DNA of 33,683 nucleotides from Paraburkholderia sp. LEh10 (GCF_017814945.1 NZ_JAGIPX010000079.1:1-33683); one strand, 5' to 3'; shown: positions 1 to 7,475, counted from the first letter of the stretch. Made by a program: numbers and translations. Notes: generated by a model from the letters alone, not told the origin.

Positions 1-74
1 GTATGGGGTACGATGTCTGCCCATTTCGACACCTCCTGATCAAAAGGATAGGTGTCCGTTTTCGCGGGTCAATC
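1..74 (-). mobile_element. 5' end of an insertion sequence (IS3-like), running off the left edge
   Basis: On the minus strand an ATG at 24-22 is preceded by a strong AGGAGG ribosome binding site (about 31-37), and the first eight codons read MGRHRTPY. This start resembles OrfA proteins of IS3-family elements, but eight residues cannot prove the family. The sequence just upstream (about 43-72 on the minus strand, with ACCCGCGAAAACGG) looks like an element terminus. It abuts an MFS gene that stops abruptly at 75. I infer that the element inserted into that gene. The rest of the element and its other end lie outside the window. Confidence 0.55.
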
Positions 75-650
75 TCAGAGTTCCGCCATGCCGGTATGCG
101 CCACGAGCCACGCGGGCAGGCCGGCTGCGAGCGAACCAAGCGCTGCCGACACGGCGCCGATCAGGCTGTAGCGGGCGAATAATGCTGTTCGCGCGTCGCC
201 GGCCGCCATCTCGGCGAGGCGTGATTGCTCGAGGGGAAGAAAGAGACTGACGTCGCCGGAGCTCGGGTTGAGCGTCCCCACGAAGGCCACGACGAGGATC
301 GGCAGCAGCGACGATAACCCGCAAAAGCCGAGTCCGGTGGCGATCATCAATGCGGCGGCAAACACGAACATCCGGCGTGCCGCGAAGCGATTCGCAAGCG
401 TACCGACGGCGATCGTTGCCACGGCGGAGCCGACCAGCGTCGTGGTGCTGATCAGGCCGACGTCGATCTGTCCGAACCCGAGTGCGAGCAGATACGCAGG
501 CAGCAGTACCGCGATAAACCCGTCACAGAAGCCGCGCAGTCCGCGGCTGACCAGCAGCAGCCGTGCTGCGCTATCGACGCCGGCCGGCAATACCCAACGC
601 GAAATCCGGGTTGTCAATGAAGCGGTGCGGCCTTCCTCACGCGTGCTCAT
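75..650 (-). pseudogene. MFS transporter, 3' half lost at an IS boundary
   Basis: This encodes the N-terminal half of a major facilitator superfamily permease, about 191 residues from the ATG at 650, against about 400 for the family. About five hydrophobic membrane segments are visible. The loop between segments 2 and 3 carries the basic GTLANRFAARR stretch typical of MFS proteins. The reading frame ends at a TGA at 75-77, right where the IS terminus begins, so the second half is missing. The start at 650 overlaps the end of the upstream ChrB-domain gene by 14 bp, suggesting translational coupling; an ATG at 680 is an alternative. It is the last gene of the chromate operon. MFS permeases next to ChrB-domain genes recur in chromate clusters. 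The truncated product is unlikely to function. Confidence 0.8.
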
Positions 651-1065
651 TGCTTTTGCACCAGGCATACAGTGCGTCATAGACGATCATGCCGTGTCGC
701 AACTGCTCGTGATCGTCACCGAAGTTGTGCGACAGACCGATCGAAATCGCGTAAAGACCCGTCGCCTCAGGCGCAAGATTGAGCCGGCCGGTGTCGGCGC
801 CACGAACGATGCGGGCAAGTCTGAGCAGTGCAGGTTCATCCAGTTGATATTTCTGCAGGAATGCATCGAAGCTGCAGAGTTCACCCTTGTGACCGAGCTC
901 GACGCCCGGTATATCAAACGGAATGGCCCCTGTTTCCTGCGCAAGCCGCGTCACGTCATCACGAGGGACGTACAGGAACTCGGGCTCCCTGTCGATGAAA
1001 CGGGCGATCAGCCACGGGCAGGCAATGCGATCGATCTTGGGACGTTCGCGCGTGATCCATTTCAT
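637..1065 (-). CDS. stand-alone ChrB C-terminal-domain protein
   Basis: This 142-aa soluble protein matches only the C-terminal domain of ChrB. The segment ACPWLIARFIDREPEF (about residues 15-30) parallels VASAWLIRRFIDRDARF in the full-length ChrB encoded at 4622-5602, and both continue into the pattern of a domain with a buried FDG/FDI strand and a LLRLARIV/LLRLGEMV helix. The N-terminal half of ChrB, thought to carry DNA binding, is absent. A good GGAGGA ribosome binding site precedes the ATG. The gene lies between the lipoprotein gene and the MFS gene in the chromate operon. The family is linked to chromate resistance, but the activity of the isolated domain is not known to me; sensing or a redox role is inference. 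Confidence 0.85.
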   Translation of the reverse strand: MKWITRERPKIDRIACPWLIARFIDREPEFLYVPRDDVTRLAQETGAIPFDIPGVELGHKGELCSFDAFLQKYQLDEPALLRLARIVRGADTGRLNLAPEATGLYAISIGLSHNFGDDHEQLRHGMIVYDALYAWCKSNEHA

Positions 1066-1109
1066 GATGATGCTCCTCCATCAAAGACAGGTCGTAATAT
1101 CCTGCTCAG

Positions 1110-1427
1110 TTAATCGTCGTCTTCCTCGCTGTCATCGGTGGCGACCCCCTTGCCAGTCTCGTCGAGAATCATCTCCTGCTTCTGGTCGCCAGAACCGAAA
1201 GTGACGGCGTATTGCGTCGTGCCGTTTGCCGCGCGCTTCTCGATCTCGCTGACTGCTCGGCCCTGTGCCTGCTGGTCAATGGTCGCCTTGACCGGGGCGG
1301 GCACCTGTGAGAGCGCGATGGTTTCGCCACCCGACTTTTCGCGGGGCCGCTCCTTGCATCCCGTCACGGCAAGCGCGCAAGCAATGACCAGCATGGCGAT
1401 CGCACCTCGCCCGTTGCGCTTCAGCAT
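1110..1427 (-). CDS. small lipoprotein with PepSY-like domain (ChrL-like)
   Basis: This is a 105-aa protein. It opens with a basic segment and a hydrophobic stretch ending in the lipobox LAVTGC (Cys about residue 24), so it should be lipidated and exported. The rest (about residues 37-95) looks like a PepSY-type fold: a helix with PVKATIDQQAQG, then strands QYAVTFGSGDQKQEMILD. The C-terminus is very acidic (DDSEEDDD). The start at 1427 was chosen over an upstream ATG at 1460 because GAGGACACC places a ribosome binding site directly in front of it and it begins the signal peptide. Small lipoproteins of this kind are known in chromate clusters of Cupriavidus (ChrL); assignment by position and architecture is inference. 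Confidence 0.75.
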   Translation of the reverse strand: MLKRNGRGAIAMLVIACALAVTGCKERPREKSGGETIALSQVPAPVKATIDQQAQGRAVSEIEKRAANGTTQYAVTFGSGDQKQEMILDETGKGVATDDSEEDDD

Positions 1428-1470
1428 GGTGTCCTCCCTGTCCGTGCGGCAAACGCGCAATCCCGGATGC

Positions 1471-2061
1471 TCAGAGAATCAGAGCCTCGAATCGCGCCTT
1501 CACCTTCCGCCAGTTCACGTTCTGCATGAACGCGTCAACATAGGCGCCCGCCTTTGCGCCAAAGTCGATGTGGTACGAGTGCTCGTACATGTCGAGCGCC
1601 AGAATGGCTTCGCCATCGGCCAGCGTATGCGCGTGATCGGACGCCCACTGGTTGATCAGCTTGCCGAGCCGCGGCGACCAGCTCAGCAGGACCCATCCGG
1701 AGCCGCCAACCAGCGCCTTGCCCATCGCGGAAAATTCGGCGTGCCAGCGCTCAACGCTGCCAAAATCCCGCACAAGCGCTGTTTCAAGCGCTCCGCTTAC
1801 CGGGTCGCTGGCGCCCAGCGAGTCGAAATAGATTTCATGCAGAATCATCGAATTGGCCGCAATCAGCTCTTCTCGCTTGAGTCCGTTGAGCACAAAGACC
1901 GGTGCTGTGCCCACGTCGATTTCTCCAAGCTTTTCGGTAATGGCGTTCAGGCGTTTGATGGCGCCGCCGTAGTTGTTCTCGTAGTGACTGACGATCAGCT
2001 TCTCCGACAGGCCTGCAAGCCGGGCGGGATCGCAGCTCAATGGTTTCATTTCGCAGTTCAT
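1471..2061 (-). CDS. Fe/Mn superoxide dismutase, cytoplasmic (ChrC-type)
   Basis: This is a 196-aa Fe/Mn-family superoxide dismutase, which converts superoxide to hydrogen peroxide and oxygen. The metal ligands can be placed at His26 (in SHYENNYGG), His75 (in LHEIYFD), Asp157 and His161 (in DMYEHSYHID). There is no signal peptide, so it should act in the cytoplasm, where one-electron chromate reduction generates radicals. It is somewhat divergent from housekeeping SodB and shorter in its loops, like SODs named ChrC in chromate operons. It sits 43 bp downstream of the DoxX gene and is the second SOD in this operon. Whether Fe or Mn is used cannot be read reliably. Confidence 0.9.
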   Translation of the reverse strand: MNCEMKPLSCDPARLAGLSEKLIVSHYENNYGGAIKRLNAITEKLGEIDVGTAPVFVLNGLKREELIAANSMILHEIYFDSLGASDPVSGALETALVRDFGSVERWHAEFSAMGKALVGGSGWVLLSWSPRLGKLINQWASDHAHTLADGEAILALDMYEHSYHIDFGAKAGAYVDAFMQNVNWRKVKARFEALIL

Positions 2062-2104
2062 GAGTTTCTCCTTACAGCGGGTGCCAGATGGTCTCTGCTA
2101 TCCA

Positions 2105-2605
2105 TCAGCGTCCCGAATCGCCCCTGTCGCCCGCCTGAAGTTTCCGTGCGAGCCAATGATCGACGGACCAGCAGCCGCTGCCGGCGCCCAGCAGTTCACC
2201 GAGCAGCAGTGCGATACCCAGATACATGAGGCCGTAGCCCCAGTCACCATGGGGCACGATCACACCGCTCAGGGCATCCCGCAGCCAGCTGAAGGACCCT
2301 GCGCAATTGGCCAGCGCCCGTACAGCGAACAGCACAAAAGCCGGATAGCCGGCCAGCCGGGTACCGAATCCCACCACGAAACTGAACCCCGAGAAGATCT
2401 CCAGCGTGCGAAGGCACATCCCGAAGACGGCCGTTGTGAGAAACCGCGCGGAGGGATCAGCCGGATGGACGACCAACAGCTGCCGGATGTCTGCGTCAAC
2501 CGGAGCAAGCAGCAGCACACCCAGCGCGATCCGGGTGGGCGCAACCCATTGCGCGCCGCTCGTGTGGACTGTGGCAAGTAGTGCCGGGTGCGTCAGACAT
2601 CGCAT
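2105..2605 (-). CDS. DoxX-family membrane protein
   Basis: This 166-aa integral membrane protein has four hydrophobic segments. The pattern RTLEIFSGFSFVVGFGTR (about residues 68-85) and the C-terminal GLMYLGIALLLGELLGAG with GCWSVDHWL are typical of the DoxX/SURF4-like family. I chose the ATG at 2605 because GGAGGACTG directly precedes it; an in-frame ATG at 2662, 1 bp after the upstream SOD stop, would add 19 residues and has a poorer site. DoxX proteins are often found with redox or SOD partners (in mycobacteria, a DoxX-SodA-SseA complex is described), which fits its place between two SOD genes. A role in membrane redox protection during chromate stress is inference. Confidence 0.8.
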   Translation of the reverse strand: MRCLTHPALLATVHTSGAQWVAPTRIALGVLLLAPVDADIRQLLVVHPADPSARFLTTAVFGMCLRTLEIFSGFSFVVGFGTRLAGYPAFVLFAVRALANCAGSFSWLRDALSGVIVPHGDWGYGLMYLGIALLLGELLGAGSGCWSVDHWLARKLQAGDRGDSGR

Positions 2606-2663
2606 CAGTCCTCCGTCGACTACCCGACAGCCGGCAGACCGCCAGATGCACGGAGACCGCATG

Positions 2664-3398
2664 TCATGCCGATCTCCGCGCCGGCATCTCAGCCTGAAGT
2701 CGTTGCGCCGCGTTGTCCCAGTTGATGATGCTGAAAAGCTGGTTGACGTAGTCGTTGCGACGGTTCTGGTATTTCAGGTAGTAGGCGTGTTCAAACACGT
2801 CGAGAATCAGGATCGGCTGGATGCCCCACGCCGTGAGTTTCTGGTGGTTCTCACACTGGAGAATCATCAGCTTGCCCGTCGCGGGGTGATAGCCGACCAC
2901 GCCCCAGCCCGACGCCTCAATAGCGACGGTTGCTGCGATCAGCTGGCCCTTGAACTTCATATAGCTGCCGAAGTTCCGGTCGATGGCCTTTGCGAACTCG
3001 CCTTTGGGTTCTCCTCCCTTGCCGGAGATGCTCGTCCAGTAAACCGTATGCAGGATGTGACTGGAGAGCTGGAAGGCAAGCTCTTTCTCGTAGAACTTCA
3101 CGAGCGCAAAGTCATTCGAGTCCCGGGCCTTGGCGAGTGCCTCTTCCGCCTTGTTGGCCGCGGCTACCGCGGGCTTGTGGTGAAAGTTGTAGTGCAGTTC
3201 GACCGTACGGGCATCGATCGCGGGTTCGAGCGCATCGTAGGCAAAGGGCAGTGGGCCAGCCACGTATTTGCCGTCGGAGTCGGTCAGTTTGTCGACGTAG
3301 CCCGGCTCCTCTGCCGCGTGGGCGGTTCGCGCCTGTGCGAGAAGAACGCCGGCGCCGACGGCAGCCGTGTTGTGCAGAAAGGTACGACGTGTTGCCAT
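2664..3398 (-). CDS. Tat-exported Fe/Mn superoxide dismutase
   Basis: This is a 244-aa Fe/Mn superoxide dismutase with an N-terminal twin-arginine signal (TRRTFLHN at residues 3-10, hydrophobic stretch to about 22, cleavage likely near AHA-A at 27-29). It is therefore predicted to fold in the cytoplasm and act in the periplasm. Metal ligands map to His69 (VELHYNFHH), His117 (SHILHTVYW), Asp200 and His204 (LDVFEHAYYLKYQ). The mature enzyme has the usual family length. It lies 39 bp after chrA and 1 bp before the longest DoxX frame. With the cytoplasmic SOD at 1471-2061, the operon would provide superoxide removal on both sides of the inner membrane. Confidence 0.9.
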   Translation of the reverse strand: MATRRTFLHNTAAVGAGVLLAQARTAHAAEEPGYVDKLTDSDGKYVAGPLPFAYDALEPAIDARTVELHYNFHHKPAVAAANKAEEALAKARDSNDFALVKFYEKELAFQLSSHILHTVYWTSISGKGGEPKGEFAKAIDRNFGSYMKFKGQLIAATVAIEASGWGVVGYHPATGKLMILQCENHQKLTAWGIQPILILDVFEHAYYLKYQNRRNDYVNQLFSIINWDNAAQRLQAEMPARRSA

Positions 3399-3437
3399 GA
3401 GTGTTGTCCTCGCAGGGGTACGCGCACGCGCAACCAG

Positions 3438-4625
3438 TTACATGGCGTGCGAATGGATGAGCGGGTACACAGCAAGACCGATGAGCGCGGCGGCGATAAC
3501 GATGACCGGCTCCTGCAGCTTTTTGAAGCGCCACAGCAGCAGCAAGGTTGCGAGTGCAAGCAGAACGGTCGGCCAGTCGATGATCGAGCGGCGCGCAATC
3601 ACGATCACCGAGCCGGTAATGGCGCCGACGGCCGCGGCGGTGATGCCATCGACAAAGGCCTTGACGGCGGGCAGCTTGCCGTACTTCTTGAAGTACGGCG
3701 CGGGCAGCACCGTGAAGAGGTAACAGGGCAGGAAGGTGCCGAGCGCCGCCACACAGGCGCCCGCAAGACCCGCCACCAGATAGCCGATAAAGCCAACCGT
3801 GATCACGACGGGGCCCGGCGTAATCATTGCGACGGCCACTGCATCGACGAACTGCTTTTCATTGAGCCAGTGATGCTCGGTGACCACCCCGCCGTACAGG
3901 AACGGCACGATCGCCAGTCCCGAGCCGAACACAAAGGCGCCGGCCTTCGTGAAGAACAGCCCGATCTGGCCGAGCAGAGGCCAGTCAAGACTGCTGAGCA
4001 CGCCGCTCGCGGCCGGCAACTGGGTCGCTGCGGCTGCATTCAGTCCGCCCTTGCTGAGCCATTTCGGTGGCGCAACGACGAACCAGTTGACAAGCCCGCC
4101 CGCGATGAAGAGCCACGCAATCTCAGACTCGGTAACCACCGTCACAATGGCGAGCGTCAGGTAGATGGCCCACAGCAACCGGTTCTCGCCGACGGTCTTC
4201 GTCGTCAGCTTGTAGGCGCTCATCGCGATGATCCCGACCACCGCAGCGCCGACTCCATAGAACACCGCCTGCATCCACGACAGTCCGCCAAAGTGCGCGT
4301 ACGCCCAGCCGAGTGCGACTACCATCAGGAACGAAGGGAGGACGAACGCGATCCCGGCCAGCGTCGCGCCAATGATGTGGTAGTGCACATGACCGAGATA
4401 GATGCCGAGCTGTGCGGCAAGGGGGCCGGGCATCATCTGCGCGAGCGCGAGGCCCTCACGGTAATCATCCTCGCTGATCCACTTGCGCTGTTCGACCAGA
4501 TCGCGATGCATATAGCCGACGAGCGCCACAGGTCCGCCGAACCCGAACGTGCCAAGCCGCAGCATGTACAGAACCAGTTGACCGAGCGTGTAGCCCGGCG
4601 CCGTCGCTGTAGTAGTGCTGTTCAC
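3438..4625 (-). CDS. chrA: ChrA chromate efflux transporter
   Basis: This is a 395-aa long-chain CHR superfamily protein, which exports chromate from the cytoplasm. Two homologous halves are visible. The first carries GTFGFGGPVALVGYM (about residues 25-39) and MMPGPLAAQLGIYLG (about 64-78). The second carries FGSGLAIVPFLYGGVV and MITPGPVVITVGFIGYL. About ten to twelve membrane segments are present. The usual FGGP-x-AH motif appears here as FGGPVAL. Translation starts at a GTG (4625-4623) whose last bases form part of the chrB stop codon (GTGA overlap), so chrB and chrA are translationally coupled. Confidence 0.95.
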   Translation of the reverse strand: MNSTTTATAPGYTLGQLVLYMLRLGTFGFGGPVALVGYMHRDLVEQRKWISEDDYREGLALAQMMPGPLAAQLGIYLGHVHYHIIGATLAGIAFVLPSFLMVVALGWAYAHFGGLSWMQAVFYGVGAAVVGIIAMSAYKLTTKTVGENRLLWAIYLTLAIVTVVTESEIAWLFIAGGLVNWFVVAPPKWLSKGGLNAAAATQLPAASGVLSSLDWPLLGQIGLFFTKAGAFVFGSGLAIVPFLYGGVVTEHHWLNEKQFVDAVAVAMITPGPVVITVGFIGYLVAGLAGACVAALGTFLPCYLFTVLPAPYFKKYGKLPAVKAFVDGITAAAVGAITGSVIVIARRSIIDWPTVLLALATLLLLWRFKKLQEPVIVIAAALIGLAVYPLIHSHAM

Positions 4626-5602
4626 GGCCGCTTCCTCTCGTCCCGGTTTTTTGTTGTCGATACAAAGTGCGTGTAGAGCGAATCCAGCACACGGCCCATC
4701 TCGTCGAGCAACTGATCATCGTTTGCCGCGCGCTCCCTGGCGCCTGCCATCACGGCTTCGAACCCGATGGCTTCGGGAACCGGGGTGCCGCCGACATCGA
4801 GCGCATGGACCATCTCGCCCAGCCGAAGCAGCGCAGCGTCCTTGTCGAGACCGAAACTCGCAATCAGTACCTCGAACGTCACGCGTTCACCGACATGGGT
4901 GAAGGCGGCGCCGTCGAAGTCAAAACCGAGTGCGTTGGCTGGACAGGCACTGGGCGATGTGAGCCAGATGAACCGCGCATCGCGATCGATGAAGCGCCGG
5001 ATGAGCCACGCGCTTGCAACGCGATCAACCCACATGTGCTGCCGCGTAGCCCAGGTGCGCCCCTGATAGTCACTGGTTGAGAGGCTTCGGATCGGCTTTT
5101 CGGCCGAATGTGGTTCACCGGGGGACAGCACCGTGTCGACCAGACCGATGAAGTCCTGCCATGCGGCTTCGGCGCGTGTCGCAGCGTCGCCCGGAAAGTA
5201 GTCGATCGCGACGATGGTTTCGTAGTCCTTGCGCAGCTTCCGGAGCAGCTTTGTCAGCTCGGCCGCCGACTGGCCCGACACTGTCTTGCGTGCCTCGTTC
5301 AGCGCGCGCATGAACTCGGCGTGATCGTCGCTACGGTCGAAAAGCGACCGGAATTCCTTGTCTTGCGCGGCATCGAGGCTCGGCGCGCGCAGCAGATGCG
5401 CGGTACCACCGCTGTCCGCGATGGCGACCGCCAGTTCGCGCAGCATCTGTTCGCGTTCTTCCGTATGAGGCAGCAGGTAGATGCCATCGCGCAGCACGGC
5501 ACAACCCTTCGCCTTCAACGTGCGCCAGAAGCGCATGCGGGCTGTGGCGTTTTCCGTGGGCAATGTCAGGACGAGGAGCGACCAGGTGATGATAGTTTCC
5601 AT
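4622..5602 (-). CDS. chrB: ChrB chromate-responsive regulator/resistance protein
   Basis: This is a 326-aa full-length ChrB. The N-terminal part (about 1-90, starting METIITWSLLVLTLPTEN) resembles the ChrB N-terminal domain thought to bind DNA. A helical linker follows (about 90-165). The C-terminal ChrB domain (about 185-310) includes HMWVDRVASAWLIRRFID. In Ochrobactrum and Cupriavidus, ChrB regulates chrA expression in response to chromate. The ATG at 5602 has no visible Shine-Dalgarno sequence. A weak promoter (TTGTAG at 5639-5634 and TAACGT at 5616-5611, minus strand, 17-bp spacer) would put the transcript start at about the ATG, so a leaderless message is possible. The gene is first in the operon and its start is overlapped by a paired dyad operator candidate. 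Confidence 0.93.
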   Translation of the reverse strand: METIITWSLLVLTLPTENATARMRFWRTLKAKGCAVLRDGIYLLPHTEEREQMLRELAVAIADSGGTAHLLRAPSLDAAQDKEFRSLFDRSDDHAEFMRALNEARKTVSGQSAAELTKLLRKLRKDYETIVAIDYFPGDAATRAEAAWQDFIGLVDTVLSPGEPHSAEKPIRSLSTSDYQGRTWATRQHMWVDRVASAWLIRRFIDRDARFIWLTSPSACPANALGFDFDGAAFTHVGERVTFEVLIASFGLDKDAALLRLGEMVHALDVGGTPVPEAIGFEAVMAGARERAANDDQLLDEMGRVLDSLYTHFVSTTKNRDERKRP

Positions 5603-5637
5603 GTAGAGTACGTTACACTGATGTATCTCAATCTACA
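5602..5637 (-). promoter_or_regulatory. paired TGTA-N8-TACA dyads over the chrB promoter and start
   Basis: Two dyads with identical spacing are seen: TGTA at 5602-5605 with TACA at 5614-5617, and TGTA at 5622-5625 with TACA at 5634-5637. Their centres are exactly 20 bp apart, about two helical turns. The first overlaps the chrB start codon and the second overlaps the possible -35. This is the layout expected for two repressor dimers on one DNA face. ChrB itself is the natural candidate binder, by inference. Confidence 0.6.
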
Positions 5638-5645
5638 AGTGAACT

Positions 5646-5903
5646 TTGTGCGCTCGAGCCTCCAAGATCGCCAACGGGATTGGCGGTAAGCTGCGGCGCG
5701 GTGACGTGTTTATCAGCGCGAGCCCGCTGAAGATCCCCGGCGTGCGTCCAGCGCCCGAACTGCATTACACGGTGAATTCGTCTGTCGCGACCCGGTTCCT
5801 CGAATTCATGCTGAGTGCAAAGGGCCGCACCTTGCTCAAGGCGCATGGCGTCGATGTGATCAGGCCGAAGGTCAACGGCAGCACGCAGGCAGTACCATCC
5901 TGA
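5646..5903 (+). pseudogene. remnant of an oxyanion (tungstate/molybdate-like) ABC substrate-binding protein
   Basis: The translated stretch contains KIANGIGGKLRRGDVFISAS, which resembles the early part of ModA/WtpA-like binding proteins. It then jumps to a segment with RPAPELHYTV and ATRFLEFMLSAKGRTLLKAHG, which resembles their C-terminal end. The frame ends at a TGA at 5901-5903. The N-terminus with signal peptide and several hundred bases of the middle are missing, so this is an internally deleted fragment. It is divergent from the chromate operon and starts within its upstream region. Family assignment is from motif memory; a sulfate-type binding protein is less likely but possible. Confidence 0.55.
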
Positions 5904-6324
5904 CCGGGCTCGCGGACTGGGCCGGAGTCGGTGCTCGCAGCGTATCTGTGCGCGCCCTTCGTCGCGACCCTGCCGAAGTCCATCAGGGGGGGACGAGCGA
6001 GCCCGCACTCGCGATTCTCGCTGATGCACCAAACTCGCGACTGGCGCGCGAACTGGTCCGCCGTCGGCATCTCGGCGGCCAGCGCCAGCGCCAGCGTTGC
6101 GGCTGGCGAGCACGTCATGTGGCGGGTGGCCGCCCGGGCGTTGGAGCTTCACGCCGTCGAACAGTTTGCGCAGGTGCCACATAGCCATCGATCCCGATGG
6201 GGTATCAGTACGGGTTTCAGAGGGCAGGCGGGCGTAACGATCAGGTCCTGTCAGGCATTCAGCGCAGCGTGGTCGTTATTCGCGAGCGCGGACGGATCGG
6301 CACATTTCGACTGTGCAGGCGCCG
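5904..6324. other. no recognisable gene; probably decayed DNA
   Basis: All frames across this 420-bp stretch give compositionally biased peptides without a family signature. Several open frames exist on both strands, but none has a ribosome binding site plus a coherent product. It follows the binding-protein remnant and could be the eroded remainder of the same transporter operon, but I could not recognise a permease. Confidence 0.4.
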
Positions 6325-6426
6325 TCAGTCACTGCTCAGGTACGGAAGCCAGAAGAACGCATAAACACAGACGCCAAGGAAGATTGCGATGGCGGCCACG
6401 ACCCATAACGTGCGAATCCTTCTCAC
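6325..6426 (-). CDS. possible 33-aa single-pass membrane peptide
   Basis: A GTG-start frame encodes 33 residues beginning VRRIRTLWVVAAIAIFLGVC, with one hydrophobic helix and a basic N-terminus. No Shine-Dalgarno sequence is visible. It lies just downstream of the His-rich exporter remnant on the same strand. It may be a real small membrane protein or the tail of another decayed gene. Confidence 0.2.
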   Translation of the reverse strand: MRRIRTLWVVAAIAIFLGVCVYAFFWLPYLSSD

Positions 6427-6494
6427 GGCAACGACTTTCAACGGCAATGCAACGTCTGTATTCAGACTAAGAATAGTCAGCCGTCGACAGGCGA

Positions 6495-6960
6495 TCAATG
6501 CGAGTGGCGGTGATGAAATGTCGGGGAAATGCGCGTGGGTGTGCGTGATGGGCATGTGTGTGTGGATGGGTATGCGGCTCTGTCCCATCCCATTCGAAAT
6601 CATGTTCGTGCTGGTGGTGCTCGTCGTGGCGATGCCGGTGCGTGTGCTCCAGCCGCTCGTGCCTGTGCGGGTGTTCGTGGCGCTCCCGCAGGTGCAGCCA
6701 GACGCCAATGCCCATCAGTGCGGCGGCACACCAGAAGAGGAGGGAGGGCATCTCCGGCCATAGCGCCAGTGATAGCGCGACACCAAACAGTGGGGCAACG
6801 GAAAAATACGCGCCCGTCCGTGCAGTGCCGAGATTGCGAAGCGCAATCACAAAAAGCACGAGACTGACGCCATATCCGGCGAATCCCGTGACCATCGCGG
6901 ACATCATGTGTAAGGCATCCGGAAGATGGTTACCCATCAGGTGGGCGATACCACTTCGAG
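6495..6960 (-). pseudogene. DMT/EamA-family exporter with His-rich tail, truncated and frameshifted
   Basis: Only the C-terminal EamA half is left: GYGVSLVLFVIALRNLG, then ARTGAYFSVAPLFGVALSL, then a last membrane segment ending GIGVWLHLRERHEH. A strongly histidine-rich tail follows (HTHRHRHDEHHQHEH and more). In the tail the frame is lost at a (TG)5 tract at 6555-6564 and again at an extra base near 6508. Correcting both gives a tail ending ITHTHAHFPDIHHRHSH and a stop at 6495. The 5' half is missing and the gene now abuts an RcnR-like pseudogene on the other strand. The His-rich tail and the regulator suggest a former nickel or cobalt exporter; the metal is inference. Confidence 0.75.
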
Positions 6961-6966
6961 TTTCCC

Positions 6967-7182
6967 GTGAGCCATACAATTCGCGAGAAGCAGACGCTGC
7001 TCAATCGCGTGCGCCGCATCAAGGGGCAGGTCGAAGCCATCGAGCGCGCAGTCGAGGACTAGCGCGGCTGCAATGATGTGTTGCAACTCATTACGAGCTG
7101 CCGCGGCGCGATGAATGGCCTGCTGGCTGTCGTGCTGGAAGACCACAGTCGCACCCATCTGGTCGTGCTGAACACGAACTAG
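6967..7182 (+). pseudogene. RcnR/CsoR-family metal regulator with an internal nonsense codon
   Basis: Reading from GTG at 6967 gives VSHTIREKQTLLNRVRRIKG, then QVEAIERAVED, a TAG stop at 7060-7062 (codon 32), then RGCNDVLQLITSCRGAMNG and LLAVVLEDHSRTHLV, stopping at 7180. This is the all-helical CsoR/RcnR/FrmR fold of about 90 residues with the last 20 or so lost. Numbered from the start, His3, Cys35, His60 and His64 are all present; these are the four Ni/Co ligand positions of E. coli RcnR. The single stop probably replaced a Glu codon (GAG to TAG). It is divergent from the His-tailed exporter remnant, its presumed target. Confidence 0.85.
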
Positions 7183-7287
7183 AGTCCAAGGTTGGAAGGT
7201 GGAGTAAGAACGGCCTGTACCGGAAGCTCATTAATTGAGGATAACTTAATTGAATTTGACATAAGGTAATTTATCAACATTTTCATT

Positions 7288-7475
7288 GTAGGTCCCAAAT
7301 AGAAATGTCGGGTTTCCGCTAAATAGAAATGTCGTGTTCCGGGTAGTTTGAGCGCCGGACAGCCATCAGGGAGCGCCGGCGATGAACGCGACTGGGACGA
7401 TCACGATGACGATGCGCGAGGTGGACCGGTTCAAGGTCATTCAGGCGGTGACCGAGTGTCGGCTCAAGTCTGCCT
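7288..7475 (+). mobile_element. 5' fragment of an ISNCY-type insertion sequence
   Basis: The element end is at about 7288 (TGTAGGTCCC), followed by two direct repeats of AAATAGAAATGTCG. An ATG at 7382 then opens a transposase frame reading MNATGTITMTMREVDRFKVI, followed by QAVTECRLKSA and a stop at 7475-7477. The MREVDRFKVIQAV start is typical of ISNCY-family transposases, which continue into a helix-turn-helix. Here the frame is cut after about 31 codons, where DNA matching a DUF6429 gene begins. The element is therefore a 5' stub left by a deletion or recombination. Confidence 0.7.
7297..7334 (+). repeat. two direct repeats AAATAGAAATGTCG inside the IS end
   Basis: Identical 14-mers lie at 7297-7310 and 7321-7334, 24 bp apart start to start. 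Each is followed by a similar G(G/T)GTTYCCG sequence. Iterated motifs like this near an IS terminus usually serve as transposase binding sites. Confidence 0.7.

Noticed and set aside
2406..4676. A 756-codon open frame on the plus strand
   Set aside because: It is antisense to chrA and the superoxide dismutase genes; its product is Arg/His/Asp-rich and lacks any domain, as expected for the shadow of high-GC genes.
7297..7334. Possible CRISPR-like repeat
   Set aside because: There are only two short copies 24 bp apart at an IS terminus, so they are IS end repeats, not a CRISPR array.
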